Assembly: GCA_038206395.1 (NCBI GenBank)
Contig: JBBRAX010000030.1
Location: 23,333-87,332, forward strand
Length of the DNA: 64,000 bases
Source of the DNA: JAGSPQ01 sp038206395
GTDB lineage: Bacteria > Myxococcota > Myxococcia > Myxococcales > Myxococcaceae
Direction of reading: 5' to 3'
Position numbers and translations under genes: made by a program. The notes under the pieces were generated by a model. It was given only the letters and a program-made list of their open reading frames with translations. It searched no databases and was not told where the DNA came from. This document shows, one piece after another, positions 55,291-64,000 of this stretch. How positions within the stretch are numbered: the stretch's first letter is position 1; every line of letters starts with the position of its first letter.

Positions 55291-57032
55291 AGGCCTCTCC
55301 GGAACTCAGGCAGCGAGAGCAGGTACCGAACGAAAGGCTTCACCTTGCGGTCACCGGTGCGGAACTTCTCGGCCAGCGCGTCGACGTAGCGCGCCTCGGC
55401 AGCGGGCTGCAGCGGCCGCCCGACGAACCGTTCGTACAGATGCCGCACCGCGCACTTGTCGAACTCACCCGACGCGACGAGAATTTTTCCGAAGCCCAGC
55501 GGCCCCATCGTGCCGTCGCCGTGCTGGCCGAGCAGCGTGTACGTCGACGGCATCGTGTCGAGCATCACCGCTTCGGGGTTCGCGGTGATTTGCGCCTGGG
55601 TAATCGGCGTCATCACCGTGTTCGGCTTGAACGCATCGCGCCACCGCGCCCACGGCCCCGCGTTGTACGGGTACTGCCCCGACAGCTGCTGCGCGGTAAT
55701 CCGGTTGCGGCCCACGCCCGGCATGAACGGCCACGGCACGTAGTACGAGAGCGCGGGGCTGAAGTCCCAGCGGCGGAAGAAGATGGCCGCCGGGTCGAGC
55801 GCGCGGTGGCAGTGAAGGCAGGTGCCGCTGGTCGCTGGGTCGCCTGAGTATTCGGGGAAGTGCTGATCTGCCGGCGGCGGCGCGAAAGACATGCACGCGA
55901 AGGTTTCGAGGAACCGCGCCGACCGCACCCGCTCGCGCGCGAAAGACGAGTAGCTGCCGACCATCGTCAGGACGCCTGCTGCGGGGACTCCCTTCGGTGC
56001 CGCGGTGGTGGTGAGCGGGTCGAACGCGTACGAGCGGTCGGCAATCAGGTACGGGTTCAGCGTCTCGACGGTGAACTCGCGCCACGCGCCCGGGTCATTC
56101 GCGGTCGGGTGCAGCGGGTCGCGCGGAGACGTGTCGGCAGCGGGTTTCCACCAGGTGGTGTTCGCGTCGAGCTGCGGGGCTCCCGTCATTCGGCCCAGGC
56201 GCACGTACAGCTGGCGCAGCATGTTGTTCGCGACGGAGTAGTTGCCGGTGACCAGGTCGCTCAGCGGGCGGTCGTGCCAGATGAGGTGCGCGAAGAGGCG
56301 GGCTGGCTCTTCGTACGGCTGACGGCGGTGGCCTTTGGGGTCGTGCGTCGAGCCATCGCGGAGCCCAGCGAGCGGCGCGCACCAGACGAGGTTCGGCCCG
56401 CATCCACAGCCCGAAGGAAGCGCCGGGTCATAGTAGCCGCCGCCCGCGATGCCGCAGTCGAGCAGCTCGCCGCCCTGCCCCGGCACCTGCGTCACCGACG
56501 TGCCCGCTTTGCCGACCACCGTCACCGTCGTGCCCGGCGCCCACCACGGCTCGATGCTGTTCACCTGCGGCGTGATGGCAGTGCCCGCTGCGTCCTGGTC
56601 GTTGCAGACGTTGGACGCCTTGTCCGAAGGGTATTCGCCCACGTGGTAGAGCGCGTTCGGGTGGGCGGTGTTCGCCGCGCAGTTGAAGAGGTGGCCGGCG
56701 AGGTCGCCCTGGTAGGCGTCGCCAATCGCTCCGGTGGTGTAGGCGCCGACGGGAATCCAGTCGTGCCCGAAGTCGACCATGCGTGAGTAGAAGGTTGGCG
56801 AGGCGAGCGCGTCGTCGATCGCCTTCTGCACGATGGTCTCGCGCTGCGCCTCGGAAGCGGCGAGCAGCGCGTCGTACTGAGAGGCAGTGGGCGTGGTGCC
56901 GGTGAGCGCGAGGGAGATGCGGCGCAGCACCCGGGTAGAAGGCAGCGCATCATTGGGCGTCTGAAGCGGCGGCTTCGCCGGACACAGCGGGGCCTGTTGC
57001 AGCGCGAGCGCGAGGGTGAGGCTGAGGAGCAT
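55287..57032 (-). CDS. Secreted DUF1549/DUF1585-like protein with CxxCH motif
   Basis: The 581-residue protein has a short signal sequence (MLLSLTLALALQQA). The N-terminal part TRVLRRISLALTGTTPTASQ matches the DUF1549-type start. CLHCHRALDP is a CxxCH haem-like motif, and HLYERFVGRPLQP and VRYLLSLPEFR near the end are typical of DUF1585-like C-termini. It contains extra Cys pairs (CGCGPNLVWC). It is the first gene of the operon with DUF1501. In other phyla such sets are linked to polysaccharide degradation; here that is not shown. Confidence 0.8.
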   Translation of the reverse strand: MLLSLTLALALQQAPLCPAKPPLQTPNDALPSTRVLRRISLALTGTTPTASQYDALLAASEAQRETIVQKAIDDALASPTFYSRMVDFGHDWIPVGAYTTGAIGDAYQGDLAGHLFNCAANTAHPNALYHVGEYPSDKASNVCNDQDAAGTAITPQVNSIEPWWAPGTTVTVVGKAGTSVTQVPGQGGELLDCGIAGGGYYDPALPSGCGCGPNLVWCAPLAGLRDGSTHDPKGHRRQPYEEPARLFAHLIWHDRPLSDLVTGNYSVANNMLRQLYVRLGRMTGAPQLDANTTWWKPAADTSPRDPLHPTANDPGAWREFTVETLNPYLIADRSYAFDPLTTTAAPKGVPAAGVLTMVGSYSSFARERVRSARFLETFACMSFAPPPADQHFPEYSGDPATSGTCLHCHRALDPAAIFFRRWDFSPALSYYVPWPFMPGVGRNRITAQQLSGQYPYNAGPWARWRDAFKPNTVMTPITQAQITANPEAVMLDTMPSTYTLLGQHGDGTMGPLGFGKILVASGEFDKCAVRHLYERFVGRPLQPAAEARYVDALAEKFRTGDRKVKPFVRYLLSLPEFRRGL

Positions 57033-57161
57033 GCGAGGGGCCCTTGTTCACGAAACCGGCCACGCGAACGGCCCAAGTGTTTCACAGGTTTGCCGGCCGA
57101 AGACAGGCCGTTTCCAGTGAGACTGTGGGGGAAAGTCAGCCCCACGTCCCATGGGACCCAG

Positions 57162-57344
57162 CCGCATGGGGCACGCAGGTGAGGCGACGGCCCATCAATA
57201 CGGCCGCTTAAGCCGAACCGCTTTGCGGGCCCCGCATGGGGCACGCAGGTGAGGCGACGGCCCATCAATACGGCCGCTTAAGCCGAACCGCTTTGCGGGC
57301 CCCGCATGGGGCACGCAGGTGAGGCGACGGCCCATCAATACGGC
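57162..57344. repeat. 70-bp tandem repeat, 2.6 copies
   Basis: Two full 70-base copies (from 57162 and 57232) and a 43-base partial third (57302-57344) are essentially identical, apart from the edges. Each unit contains CCGCAAAGCGG, a small hairpin. The third copy includes the last codons and stop of the pilus N-domain gene (57335), so the unit seems to have expanded from that gene end. The repeats fill most of the 302-base gap between that gene and the DUF1549 operon. Confidence 0.92.
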
Positions 57345-57631
57345 AGCGCGTAGCGATCGGACGCGACGTAGATCGCGAGCCGGTGCGTCTGCTCCTTGCG
57401 GCCTTCCCTGGTGTGGACGATGGCCGCCGTGCTTCCCTGCGTCTGGCCGGTGAACGTCACCTTCCTCCCGTTGCGGCTCACATCGACGATGCGGTTGTCC
57501 GACAAGACCACCTTCGTCACGTTCGCGGGCATGTCGACCGTCGTGCTGTAGCCGACCGGCATGTTCACCTTCTTGTCGCCCGCCGCTGCCGCCATCGAAA
57601 ACGTCAAAACCACCAGAGCCAGGACTCGCAT
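57335..57631 (-). CDS. Stand-alone secretin N-domain (CpaC/RcpA-type pil_N) protein
   Basis: The 98-residue protein has a signal peptide (MRVLALVVLTFSMAAAAG) and one domain of the T2SS-T3SS_pil_N type (VNMPVGYSTTVDMPANVTKV, NRIVDVSRNGRKVTFTG, GSTAAIVHTREGR). In CpaC this domain precedes the secretin barrel; here no barrel follows. It may bind Tad-system components from the operon 8 kb away, or be a remnant. The stop lies inside the tandem repeat. Confidence 0.75.
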   Translation of the reverse strand: MRVLALVVLTFSMAAAAGDKKVNMPVGYSTTVDMPANVTKVVLSDNRIVDVSRNGRKVTFTGQTQGSTAAIVHTREGRKEQTHRLAIYVASDRYALPY

Positions 57632-57764
57632 GACCACAACGCATTCCAAGATGCGCGCCACGCGCAGGCCCGAGCAGTCACGCGCGGTTGGGTGCCAACA
57701 GGTGGGGCGTTGATGCAGACACGCTCAATCCACTGGAGCGGTGTCACTCCAGCGTTTCACCCCT

Positions 57765-58502
57765 TTACTGCCCGAGGAAGCGGCGCCACACACCGTACTT
57801 TCCAATCGCGTAGAGGGCGCGGACGCCGTCCTTCCAGCCAATCTTCTTGCCCTCTTCGTAGGTGCGGCCGAAGTAGTTGATCGGCACCTCGAAGACCCGA
57901 ACGCCGGCCCGACCGATTTTGGCGGTGAGCTCGGGCTCGATGCCGAAGCGCGTCTCTTCGAGCGTCAGCGTCATCAGCACGTCGCGGCGAAACGCTTTGT
58001 AACAAGTCTCCATGTCGGTGAGGTTCAGCCCCGACGTCATGTTGGAGAGCAGCGTCAGCCCTGAGTTGATGACCGCGTGCCAGAAGTAGAGCACCCGGCG
58101 CGTGTCCCCGATGAAACGGCTGCCGAAGACGACGTCAGCCACGCCATCGCGAATGGGCTGGATGACCTTGAGGATGTCCTTCGGGTCGTACTCGAGGTCG
58201 GCGTCCTGGATGATGATGATGTCGCCCGAGCACTCTTCGAAGCCGCGCCGAATCGCCGCGCCCTTGCCGCTGTTCTTTTCCTGCAGCAGCACCTTGAGGG
58301 TGTTGACGTTGCGGGGGCTCGCGCCGCTGAGCGCCTTGAGGCCGTCGCTCTGCAGCTTCTGCAGAATCTCGCGAGAACCGTCGCGGCTGCAGTCGTCGAT
58401 GATGACGAGCTCTTTGGGGAAATCGACGGCGACGACGCGGCGCAACAGCTCTTCCAGCGTCGGCAGCTCGTTGAACACAGGAATGATGACCGAGACGACC
58501 AA
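57765..58502 (-). CDS. GT2 family glycosyltransferase (dolichol-phosphate mannosyltransferase-like)
   Basis: The 245-residue protein has the GT2 fold motifs VSVIIPVFNELPTLEELL, VIIDDCSRDGS, the DXD-like IIQDADLEYDP, and GSRFIGDTRR. It lacks a membrane segment, as in bacterial DPM1-like enzymes that transfer sugars to polyprenyl phosphate. TTG start with AAGGG about ten bases upstream. It is divergent from the kinase gene with only about 24 bases between starts. Confidence 0.9.
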   Translation of the reverse strand: MVVSVIIPVFNELPTLEELLRRVVAVDFPKELVIIDDCSRDGSREILQKLQSDGLKALSGASPRNVNTLKVLLQEKNSGKGAAIRRGFEECSGDIIIIQDADLEYDPKDILKVIQPIRDGVADVVFGSRFIGDTRRVLYFWHAVINSGLTLLSNMTSGLNLTDMETCYKAFRRDVLMTLTLEETRFGIEPELTAKIGRAGVRVFEVPINYFGRTYEEGKKIGWKDGVRALYAIGKYGVWRRFLGQ

Positions 58503-58526
58503 GGGAGGTGTGCCCTTAGCAACGCA

Positions 58527-60764
<2,238 letters not shown>

Positions 60765-60772
60765 CCAGGACG

Positions 60773-60973
60773 ATGTCCGAACCAGTCGTCGTCGCGCGCA
60801 CTGCCTTTGACATTCCAGAGAGTGTCCATCAGCCTCGCATCGTGTCTTGGGTCACTACCATCCAGCGCTTGTTCTGCTGGTTCGCGGGTGCGTGGTGGGT
60901 GCTCGGCAGCGCTCCGACCGCTTATTTGCGCGAGCGACGACGCCTGCGCGCCTCCCAATCCCATGGTGGCTGA
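60773..60973 (+). CDS. Possible small protein
   Basis: A 66-codon frame starts at ATG 60773, preceded by AGGA at suitable spacing, nine bases after the kinase stop. It contains a hydrophobic aromatic stretch (LFCWFAGAWWVLG) and an Arg-rich end. It might be a small membrane protein of the kinase operon, or chance. No homologue recognised. Confidence 0.28.
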   Translation: MSEPVVVARTAFDIPESVHQPRIVSWVTTIQRLFCWFAGAWWVLGSAPTAYLRERRRLRASQSHGG

Positions 60974-60977
60974 GAGT

Positions 60978-62615
60978 ATGTCGCGCGCGAACGTCGAGGT
61001 GTCGAAGCACGTTCGTGCGCTCGATGCGACGTCGTTCGACGGGTATGACCACGCGTATCACAGCCTGCGTCGTGGCCTCGTCGCATCCGGCCGCTGGTCA
61101 GCGGCTAACGTGGCGGCGATCGTGGCGCTGACCAAGCTCGTCTCTCCCAAGTCTCGCGAGCTGAGGCGAATCCTGGTGTTGATCGCCGACCTTGCAGCTG
61201 GCGATCACCGCTTCCTGATCGCCGGCGGCGAGGCGCGCAACCGCTCGGCTCGAACCAGCGCGCAGTTGGCCGCCCTCGTCGTGCGGCCTGCTGTGTTGGG
61301 GCTGCTCACCAGCAAGAAGGCGGAGCTGCGATCGGTCGCGCTGTTCTTCCTCGCGATCGTCGCGACGGCCGACAACAATGAGCTGACCGCCCGGGTGTTC
61401 GAGACAGCCGTCAGTGACAGGTCCAAAGAGGTGCGTTCGAGCGCCGCGTTGTGGCTCGGACTAGAGGATCGGCGAGGCAACCAGGCCGCTCGCAAGTCGC
61501 TCGCGAAGCTGGCCGATGATGACGATTTGGTCCGCGGGGCAACCTGGATCGCGCGTGAGATTGCGGGCAAGCGCGCGCCCATCGCAGGGGCCGCGATTGC
61601 CGCCGCCGGTTGGGTCGGGAGCACTGCGGACAGCGCGGCGCTGCCCTGGGGCGACGACGTCGCCTGGGAGTTCGTCATCGACGACGCCATTCAAGACCCG
61701 GATCGACGCGCGGCGCTGGCCGCGCCGTTCGTTCGAGCGGCGGCCGAGCGCTTCGGCGCCCAGGCAAAGAATCGCGCAAACATCGCAGACACCGCGTTGC
61801 GGCTGTGCGGGTTGAGAGACGCCTACGCAGAGGAGCACGTCGCCGAGTTCCGCGAGCTGACCCCTGCGCAACGCGCGACAGCGCGCGCCCTGCTGGCATT
61901 TCCAGACGTGGCGGGGGGCCTCGGTCACGGGATCCCTTTCCACGTTGCGACCACGCGCAGATGGCTCGGAGTCGATCCACCAACGCCGCTCGAGCAGCCG
62001 AGCTCCAAAGGGACTCCGCCGCGCTGGCGTCGCCTTCGCGAGATGATTGGCAAGGAGAGCAAGCAGAGCATCCTGCGCGCAGCAACCGAAGGACTCGAGC
62101 CAGCCGAGCGTCTCACGGTTCTTCAGGCGCTTGTTGACGGAGCCTATGGGATTCTGTCTGCGGCCGAGCTTCGCATCGACCCCAAGGAACTGAGCCGCGC
62201 GGCGACTGCATCCAAGGAGGGCGGCGTCAATTGGGCCAAGCAATCGCTTGCGAGCGCGACACCTGGCTATCGCACGCCAGAGCTGCTCTCCGCGATGACC
62301 GTCTTGGTCCGGGCGGGCGAGCCGTTCGACCCTGCCTGGGACGACCTCGTCGGCTTCTTGCCCACGGATCTGGCGCGCGAAGTGCTGGCGGCGATTCCCC
62401 GGGCGCGTCGAGCCGCGCTCGCGTTGCGCTGGGCAACTGGCCTCAAGGGTGGCCAGGCGACGTTCCTGAAGAGCCTCGCGCCACTGTACGATCTCCTCGG
62501 CTCGCCTGCCCTGGGCAAGGCGGTGCGGCCGTGGCTCAAACTGGGCACTGTGAAGAACATCGTCGGGCTCGTCGATCTCGTACGGCCCTTGCTCGACGTC
62601 TCTGATCACGGCTGA
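60978..62615 (+). CDS. HEAT/ARM-like helical repeat protein of unknown function
   Basis: The 545-residue protein is all-helical with repeat character (LRRILVLIADLAAGDHRFL, SVALFFLAIVATADNNEL, VRSSAALWLGLEDRRG). Later parts continue with Ala-rich helices (REVLAAIPRARRAALALRW). It has no signal or membrane segment. It resembles scaffold proteins of HEAT type often found near predicted signalling genes in myxobacteria. ATG 60963 is an alternative start. The 3' end overlaps a gene fragment on the other strand by ten bases. Confidence 0.68.
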   Translation: MSRANVEVSKHVRALDATSFDGYDHAYHSLRRGLVASGRWSAANVAAIVALTKLVSPKSRELRRILVLIADLAAGDHRFLIAGGEARNRSARTSAQLAALVVRPAVLGLLTSKKAELRSVALFFLAIVATADNNELTARVFETAVSDRSKEVRSSAALWLGLEDRRGNQAARKSLAKLADDDDLVRGATWIAREIAGKRAPIAGAAIAAAGWVGSTADSAALPWGDDVAWEFVIDDAIQDPDRRAALAAPFVRAAAERFGAQAKNRANIADTALRLCGLRDAYAEEHVAEFRELTPAQRATARALLAFPDVAGGLGHGIPFHVATTRRWLGVDPPTPLEQPSSKGTPPRWRRLREMIGKESKQSILRAATEGLEPAERLTVLQALVDGAYGILSAAELRIDPKELSRAATASKEGGVNWAKQSLASATPGYRTPELLSAMTVLVRAGEPFDPAWDDLVGFLPTDLAREVLAAIPRARRAALALRWATGLKGGQATFLKSLAPLYDLLGSPALGKAVRPWLKLGTVKNIVGLVDLVRPLLDVSDHG

Positions 62616-62870
62616 GCGCGCTCGGAAGCTCGAGCGTCTACTCCAAAGCCGGCCACGCGCTCGCTGCAGCCGGTTCCGCACATCGTAGACTCGCGCGGGA
62701 AGTTGCACTCCGCCTCGATGGGTTCCAACTGAGCAGGGAAGCGGCCGGGCACGCAGCCATACGCCAGGCCGTCGCCGCCCGACCGAACCACTTCGAGGTT
62801 CTCGATCGTCGGTCCGACGTACGAGACGCTCTGAATCGGCCCCAGCTTGAGCGCGGCGTTGAGCGAACTC
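62606..62870 (-). pseudogene. C-terminal fragment of an unidentified, probably secreted, protein
   Basis: About 88 protein-like codons end at a stop at 62606-62608: SSLNAALKLGPIQSVSYVG, then VVRSGGDGLAYGCVPGRFPA and CGTGCSERVAGFGVDARAS. The Cys spacing suggests disulphides. No start is available; upstream the frame meets the remnant of a transposase at about 62868. The gene was probably cut by the insertion element. Function unknown. Confidence 0.4.
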
Positions 62871-63027
62871 TCGCGCCGGGGCGAGAGCGAGCGGGTGGGC
62901 GGGGAGCCCCAGGTGCGTGAGAATCAAAGGCGGTCACCATCGACGAGAAGACGCACGCCACCGCGCGTCGCTTCCCTCGGCACCTGGGGCAGGTGAGCAA
63001 GTCGACCGACCAAGCGGTGCCGTGCCG
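62868..63027 (-). mobile_element. 3' remnant of an IS91-like transposase gene
   Basis: One frame (63027 to about 62935) reads SVDLLTCPRCRGKRRAVACV, and after a frame change (from 62924) the sequence reads ILTHLGLPAHPLALAPARE. Together they match the C-terminal zinc-ribbon end typical of IS91/Y2-type transposases, in which a DVLACPRC-like segment is followed by AILAHLGLP. A stop precedes the remnant and a frameshift divides it, so it is inactive. Identified by pattern recall. Confidence 0.6.
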
Positions 63028-63086
63028 CTACGTCTGGGTCGAAGACTTCGGCTCCGGTGGCAACGGGGTGCTAGCTAGGCACCTCG

Positions 63087-63770
63087 ATGCGACGACAAGA
63101 CGCTCCCATCGGCGACGCGCTGCAGGCGCTGTTTCCGTTTCTCGGGGCGATGACGACCGACGGTCGCGCTCGCGCACTCGCCCAGCTGCAGCCCCTTCAC
63201 CTCAAGCCTCGGCAGCTGTACCTCGACGAAGGGCAGAGCTGTCGGCAGCTGGCGCTGCTGGAGCAGGGCGAGCTGAGGGTGTTCAAGACCAGCGCGACCG
63301 GCCGGCAAATCACGCTCTACCGCGTGCACCCCGGCCGGTGCTGCATCCTCTCGGTGACGGGCGTATTGGCGAACGCCCCGTACCCGGCGCAGGTCGAAGC
63401 GACGAAGCCCTCGGTGCTCCACACCTTGTCTGCGGAGTCATTTCGCGCCCTGTTCGACGCAGAGCCGGCAGTGCGGGCGATGGTGGTGTCAGTCACCAAT
63501 GAGCTGCTCTCGGGGCTGATGACGCTGGTGGCCGAGGTGGCGTTTCGCAAGATGGACGAACGGATGGCTGGGCTGCTGCTCGAAGCGGCAGGCCGGCCGA
63601 TGCAGACGACACACGAGCAGCTGGCGGCGCACCTCGGCACCGCGCGGGAAGTGGTGAGCCGGCTGCTCGAGAACTTTCGCGATGACGGGCTGATTCGGAT
63701 TGAGCGCGGCGCGATCGAGGTGCTCGACGTCGCCGGGTTGAGGCGGGTTCGCGACGACATCGCTCGGTGA
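63087..63770 (+). CDS. Crp/Fnr-family transcriptional regulator
   Basis: The 227-residue protein has an N-terminal cyclic-nucleotide-binding-type beta barrel (RQLYLDEGQSCRQLALLEQG, GRQITLYRVHPGRCCILSVT), a long dimer helix and a C-terminal winged HTH (QTTHEQLAAHLGTAREVVSR, LLENFRDDGLIRIE). It lacks an Fnr N-terminal Cys cluster. It may respond to redox or NO through the CC pair or bind another ligand; unknown. Its stop lies in a palindrome that fits the TGAC-N4-GTCA pattern. Confidence 0.92.
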   Translation: MRRQDAPIGDALQALFPFLGAMTTDGRARALAQLQPLHLKPRQLYLDEGQSCRQLALLEQGELRVFKTSATGRQITLYRVHPGRCCILSVTGVLANAPYPAQVEATKPSVLHTLSAESFRALFDAEPAVRAMVVSVTNELLSGLMTLVAEVAFRKMDERMAGLLLEAAGRPMQTTHEQLAAHLGTAREVVSRLLENFRDDGLIRIERGAIEVLDVAGLRRVRDDIAR

Positions 63771-63780
63771 CCTGGGTCAC
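63767..63780. promoter_or_regulatory. Candidate Crp/Fnr-type operator
   Basis: GTGACCTGGGTCAC is a perfect inverted repeat around two bases and fits TGAC-N4-GTCA, the spacing of Crp/Fnr-family sites. It overlaps the regulator's stop codon and lies about 63 bases upstream of the next start (63843). A structured stretch (GACGGGC 63783-63789 with GCCCGTC 63813-63819) lies between. The regulator at 63087 may act here. Confidence 0.45.
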
Positions 63781-63842
63781 AGACGGGCTTCGCCGAAGCA
63801 GGCAAACCCCTGCCCGTCACACAACCCAGGAGCAACACACCG

Positions 63843-63862
63843 ATGAAGACCTCGCTTCGATT
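63843..63862 (+). pseudogene. 5' end of a gene interrupted by a group II intron
   Basis: ATG 63843 with AGGAG 12 bases upstream begins MKTSLR, typical of a signal peptide start. After about seven codons the coding sequence meets the 3' end of a group II intron that runs on the other strand. Reading through the intron is open but not protein-like. The product cannot be named from this stub. Confidence 0.45.
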
Positions 63863-64000
63863 GTCGGGTAGCCCCGGTCGAAAGCCCCGGGGCCCCCTCG
63901 GATCCGGACGTGCGGATTTCCCGCATCCGGCTCTTCGGCTCATGGATTCGCTGCACGCAGCTTGGAATGGATCGCTCGCGGAGCTGGCAAGGCAAAATGC
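63863..64000 (-). mobile_element. 3' end of a group II intron (domains V and VI), cut by window edge
   Basis: On the minus strand, the 34-base region near 63933-63901 reads GAGCCGGATGCGGGAAATCC and then GCACGTCCGGATC, the domain V hairpin with GAAA loop. Domain VI follows (GGGGGCCCCGGGGC, then CGGGGCTACCCGAC with a candidate branch-point A) and ends in GAC at 63863, a usual 3' splice end. The segment at 63940-64000 would be domain IV after the maturase frame, which lies outside the window. The element most resembles bacterial class B or C introns. Confidence 0.75.

Noticed and set aside
57162..57344. Possible CRISPR array
   Set aside because: The repeats are contiguous with no spacers and the 70-base unit is too long.
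63863..64000. Plus-strand coding continuation after MKTSLR
   Set aside because: The sequence forms group II intron domains V and VI on the other strand, so open reading there is chance.

Overview
The window is high-GC DNA with the gene style of a predatory or gliding myxobacterium (Myxococcota). The evidence is four membrane-anchored Ser/Thr protein kinases, cell-surface proteins ending in MYXO-CTERM sorting tails (GCGCSxG, one TM segment, Arg-rich end), MopE-type Cys/Asp repeats, many small lipoproteins, an FHA sigma-54 activator paired with a kinase, and TIGR02996/WGR proteins. Many starts are GTG or TTG, and operon genes often overlap by 4 bases. No rRNA, tRNA or CRISPR array was recognised.

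Layout. 1-9020: a hybrid histidine kinase cut by the left edge, an SGNH-hydrolase lipoprotein, a TPR Ser/Thr kinase, a scar where two truncated genes meet head to head (LysM/CHAP-like and HEAT), and two small lipoproteins. 9048-15386: a 2112-residue surface protein that is an in-frame fusion of a secreted metalloprotease and a lipoprotein, with a sorting signal inside it and another at its end. 15469-21916: a small CxxC protein, a three-GAF histidine kinase, a VWA/Cys-repeat MYXO-CTERM protein, a DUF481 barrel and a Pro-rich PEGA-like protein. 21898-22762: a Uma2 gene between two copies of an old gene junction. 22718-27509: the branched-chain amino-acid ABC operon livKHMGF. 27696-34999: a histidine kinase, a thrombospondin-3/lamin-tail lipoprotein, a SnoaL/TetR divergent pair, small proteins and a WGR/LRR protein.

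35164-37983 encodes the most unusual protein: a double-AAA+ ClpA/B-like ATPase whose C-terminal third resembles peptide chain release factor 2 without the GGQ and SPF motifs. It lies between two TIGR02996-type genes. 38807-43345: a MORN-type repeat protein, an FHA/sigma-54 activator translationally coupled to a Ser/Thr kinase, and a glutathione peroxidase. 43352-49488: a five-gene operon in which a Ser/Thr kinase precedes three TadE/TadG-like pseudopilin-type proteins. 49701-51775: mreB and a 5'-3' exonuclease. 51795-52548: a decayed VWA lipoprotein gene, possibly cglB-like. 52655-57032: a secreted three-gene operon (DUF1501 plus two CxxCH proteins). Next come a 70-bp tandem repeat, an orphan pilus-secretin N-domain protein, a GT2 glycosyltransferase, a kinase with a PPC-like sensor domain and a HEAT-like protein.

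The right end (62606-64000) shows mobile DNA activity: a 3' remnant of an IS91-like transposase, a Crp/Fnr regulator with a candidate operator overlapping its stop, and the 3' end of a group II intron. The intron interrupts the next gene after its seventh codon and runs off the window.

Coordinates were read by eye. Starts were moved where a signal peptide, Shine-Dalgarno or stop/start overlap favoured another codon. Family names rest on motif recognition, not on database searches.
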